Of a stretch of DNA of 64,000 nt, positions 62,458 to 64,000 are shown one piece after another. The notes beneath the pieces were generated by a model. The model saw only the letters and a list, made by a program, of their open reading frames with translations. It was not told the origin of the DNA and searched no databases. The position numbers were made by a program, and so were the translations under genes. The stretch comes from an uncultured Sutterella sp. (GTDB taxonomy: Bacteria; Pseudomonadota; Gammaproteobacteria; Burkholderiales; Burkholderiaceae_F). Each line of letters begins with the position of its first letter. Positions within the stretch are counted from its first letter, which is position 1. Location: NCBI GenBank assembly GCA_905213905.1, contig CAJMKD010000004.1, forward strand, positions 1-64,000. Direction: 5' to 3'.

Positions 62458-64000
62458 ATGACCTATACGAACCCTCTGCACGCCGACTCCATCCACAATC
62501 CGGCAAACGTTGAGCGGCATCCGCTCTTCGGCATCGACACCGTTCCCGCCATGCTCGAGCGCACCGTCGCCGCCTGCCCGGACCGGGAAGCGTTCCGGCA
62601 GTTCGACTACCAGGAAAATGCCTGGATCTCCACGACCTGGCGCGCCTTTCATCAGGCAGTCATGCGCTGGCGGCGCGCTTTCTGCGCGATGGGGCTCAAG
62701 CCCGGCGACCGCGTCGCCATGCTCCTCACGAATTCCGTCGACGCAGTGACATTCGACCAGGCCGCGCTTGCCAACGGCCTCATCCCGGTGCCGCTGCACG
62801 CCATCGACACGCCCTGGTCTTCGGCCTACATTCTCAAAGACTCCGAAAGCCGCTGCCTGGTGACCACCTCTATCGCGCGCTGGAATGCCATTCACAGCGC
62901 GGAGCCCGATCTGCCCGACCTTGTGGAAGTGGTCTTCACAAACGAAGTCGTCAAGGATGAGCACCCGTCCCGCATTCGGCTCACGGGCGTCGAGGACTGG
63001 CTCGCGCGCGGCAACAACCTCCCCGAGAGCGAACTGCCGCCCCTGCCGAAGCCCGAGGACCTCGCGGGCTTCATCTACACATCCGGCACGACGGGCCGCC
63101 CCAAAGGCGTGATGATCACGCACAGCAACATCGTTTCAAACGTCAAGCAGATTCTGCTTGCGACAACAATCACCGAAGAAGACGTCTACCTTTCGTTCCT
63201 GCCCTTTTCGCACACCTTTGAGCGAACGGTCGCGCACTACGTGAGCGTTGCCACCGGCGCCGCCATGGCTTTCGCGCGCTCCGTGCAGCATATTGAAAAC
63301 GATCTTGCCGACGTGCATCCCACCGTCATGTGCTCGGTGCCGCGCGTCTTCGAGCGCATCTATCAGAAGATCCAGGTGCGCCTCCATGACGCGTCCGAAC
63401 GCGAGCGCTACCTCTACGACTGGGCGCTCGAGGCCGGCTGGCGGCGCTTCTGCCGCGACAACGACCTCCCCGTCGAGCCGAGCGAGCGCGCCAACCTCGA
63501 CGATACGGTTCTCGCGATGCTCGACGAGGAAGTGGGCGAAAAGGTCCGCGCGATCTTCGGCGGCCGGCTTAAGAAGGTCTTTGCGGGCGGCGCTTCGCTC
63601 AACTACACGGTCGCCAAGTTCTTCTGCTCGATGGGCATTTCCATGCGGCAGGTCTACGGCCTCACGGAAACCACGCCGATCGTGAGCTTCTCGCCGCGTC
63701 GTCTCAATCACCCGGACTGCGTGGGCTGGGCGGTGGCAGACACGGAGGTGCGCCTCGGCGACAACGACGAGCTGCAGGTCAAGGGGCCGCAGGTGATGAA
63801 GGGCTACTGGAAAAAGCCCAAGGAAACAGCCGCCGCCTTCACGCCCGACGGCTGGTTCCGCACGGGCGACCAGGCAGACCTCTCCGACGGCGGACGCGTG
63901 CGGATCAAGGGCCGCCTGAAGGAAATCATCGTCACGTCGACGGGTGAAAAAATCTCCCCGGTCGACCTTGAATTTGCCATTCAGGAAGACCATCTCTTCG
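62458..64000 (+). CDS. Long-chain acyl-CoA synthetase (AMP-forming), second copy, cut by window end
   Basis: At least 514 residues are encoded, with no stop before the window end. The motifs are Y-T-S-G-T-T-G-R-P-K-G (207-217), V-Y-G-L-T-E-T-T-P, G-W-F-R-T-G-D and R-L-K-E-I-I-V-T-S-T-G-E-K. It shares the insert G-W-R-R-F-C-R-D-N-D and the segments around it with the first copy, so the pair arose by duplication. But it differs in many positions, which suggests different chain-length or substrate preference. It is probably in one operon with the first copy. Confidence 0.88.
   Translation, partial: MTYTNPLHADSIHNPANVERHPLFGIDTVPAMLERTVAACPDREAFRQFDYQENAWISTTWRAFHQAVMRWRRAFCAMGLKPGDRVAMLLTNSVDAVTFDQAALANGLIPVPLHAIDTPWSSAYILKDSESRCLVTTSIARWNAIHSAEPDLPDLVEVVFTNEVVKDEHPSRIRLTGVEDWLARGNNLPESELPPLPKPEDLAGFIYTSGTTGRPKGVMITHSNIVSNVKQILLATTITEEDVYLSFLPFSHTFERTVAHYVSVATGAAMAFARSVQHIENDLADVHPTVMCSVPRVFERIYQKIQVRLHDASERERYLYDWALEAGWRRFCRDNDLPVEPSERANLDDTVLAMLDEEVGEKVRAIFGGRLKKVFAGGASLNYTVAKFFCSMGISMRQVYGLTETTPIVSFSPRRLNHPDCVGWAVADTEVRLGDNDELQVKGPQVMKGYWKKPKETAAAFTPDGWFRTGDQADLSDGGRVRIKGRLKEIIVTSTGEKISPVDLEFAIQEDHLF

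Overview
The window looks like chromosome from a GC-rich, host-associated, anaerobic or microaerophilic betaproteobacterium of the Burkholderiales, most like the Sutterellaceae. The reasons are Burkholderiales-type SmpB, RnfH, leucine and porin genes, periplasmic FAD/FMN reductase-like flavoproteins, DcuC-type anaerobic carriers, an oxygen-independent ribonucleotide reductase, and no sugar-catabolic gene. The taxonomic guess is inference; no rRNA gene is present.

Layout. 0.15-3.1 kb: rnfH divergent from smpB, then a FecCD permease and its ATPase. 3.2-4.7 kb: a Tat-exported FAD flavoprotein ending in a strong terminator. 4.9-10.1 kb: leuABCD, the leucine pathway, with promoter and terminator. 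10.3-16.6 kb: a lipoprotein, a Sec-exported FMN/FAD flavoprotein, a C26 glutamine hydrolase and a PiT-type phosphate transporter with a PhoU-like tail. 16.8-24 kb, all minus strand: a nutrient-uptake cluster DcuC2 - M3 peptidase - porin - M20 peptidase - DcuC1, faced by a divergent M3 homologue whose zinc site is destroyed. 26.3-49.3 kb: one minus-strand type VI secretion (T6SS) operon, tssA-B-C-hcp-E-F-G-clpV-PAAR-vgrG-unknown-lipoprotein-tssK-tssL-tssM. 49.6-53.7 kb: an MFS exporter, a lipoprotein, a membrane protein and a Sel1-repeat protein. 54.5-58.4 kb: HU, then an anaerobic ribonucleotide reductase locus. 58.5-60.4 kb: about 2 kb without a supportable protein gene but with a small-RNA candidate, an FNR box and a promoter with a structured leader. 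60.4-64 kb: two tandem long-chain acyl-CoA ligases, the second cut by the window end.

How the parts work together. The anaerobic ribonucleotide reductase is in two pieces. The large NrdD ends just after its metal-binding cysteines and lacks the glycyl-radical loop. That loop (R-V-M-G-Y) is on a separate 66-residue protein, which overlaps nrdG, the gene for its activase. Both pieces have their own pair of NrdR-like boxes with identical 32-bp spacing. The T6SS operon has a gene for every core component, but the inner-membrane gene tssL is cut by an in-frame TAG followed at once by ATG. The VgrG spike carries an unusual helical insertion and a long C-terminal extension. The peptidase, porin and carrier cluster fits an organism living on peptides and dicarboxylates.

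The most rewarding points are the split NrdD with paired NrdR sites, the interrupted tssL, the VgrG extension with its unknown neighbour, the dead M3 homologue, and the RNA-like elements between 58.8 and 60.4 kb.
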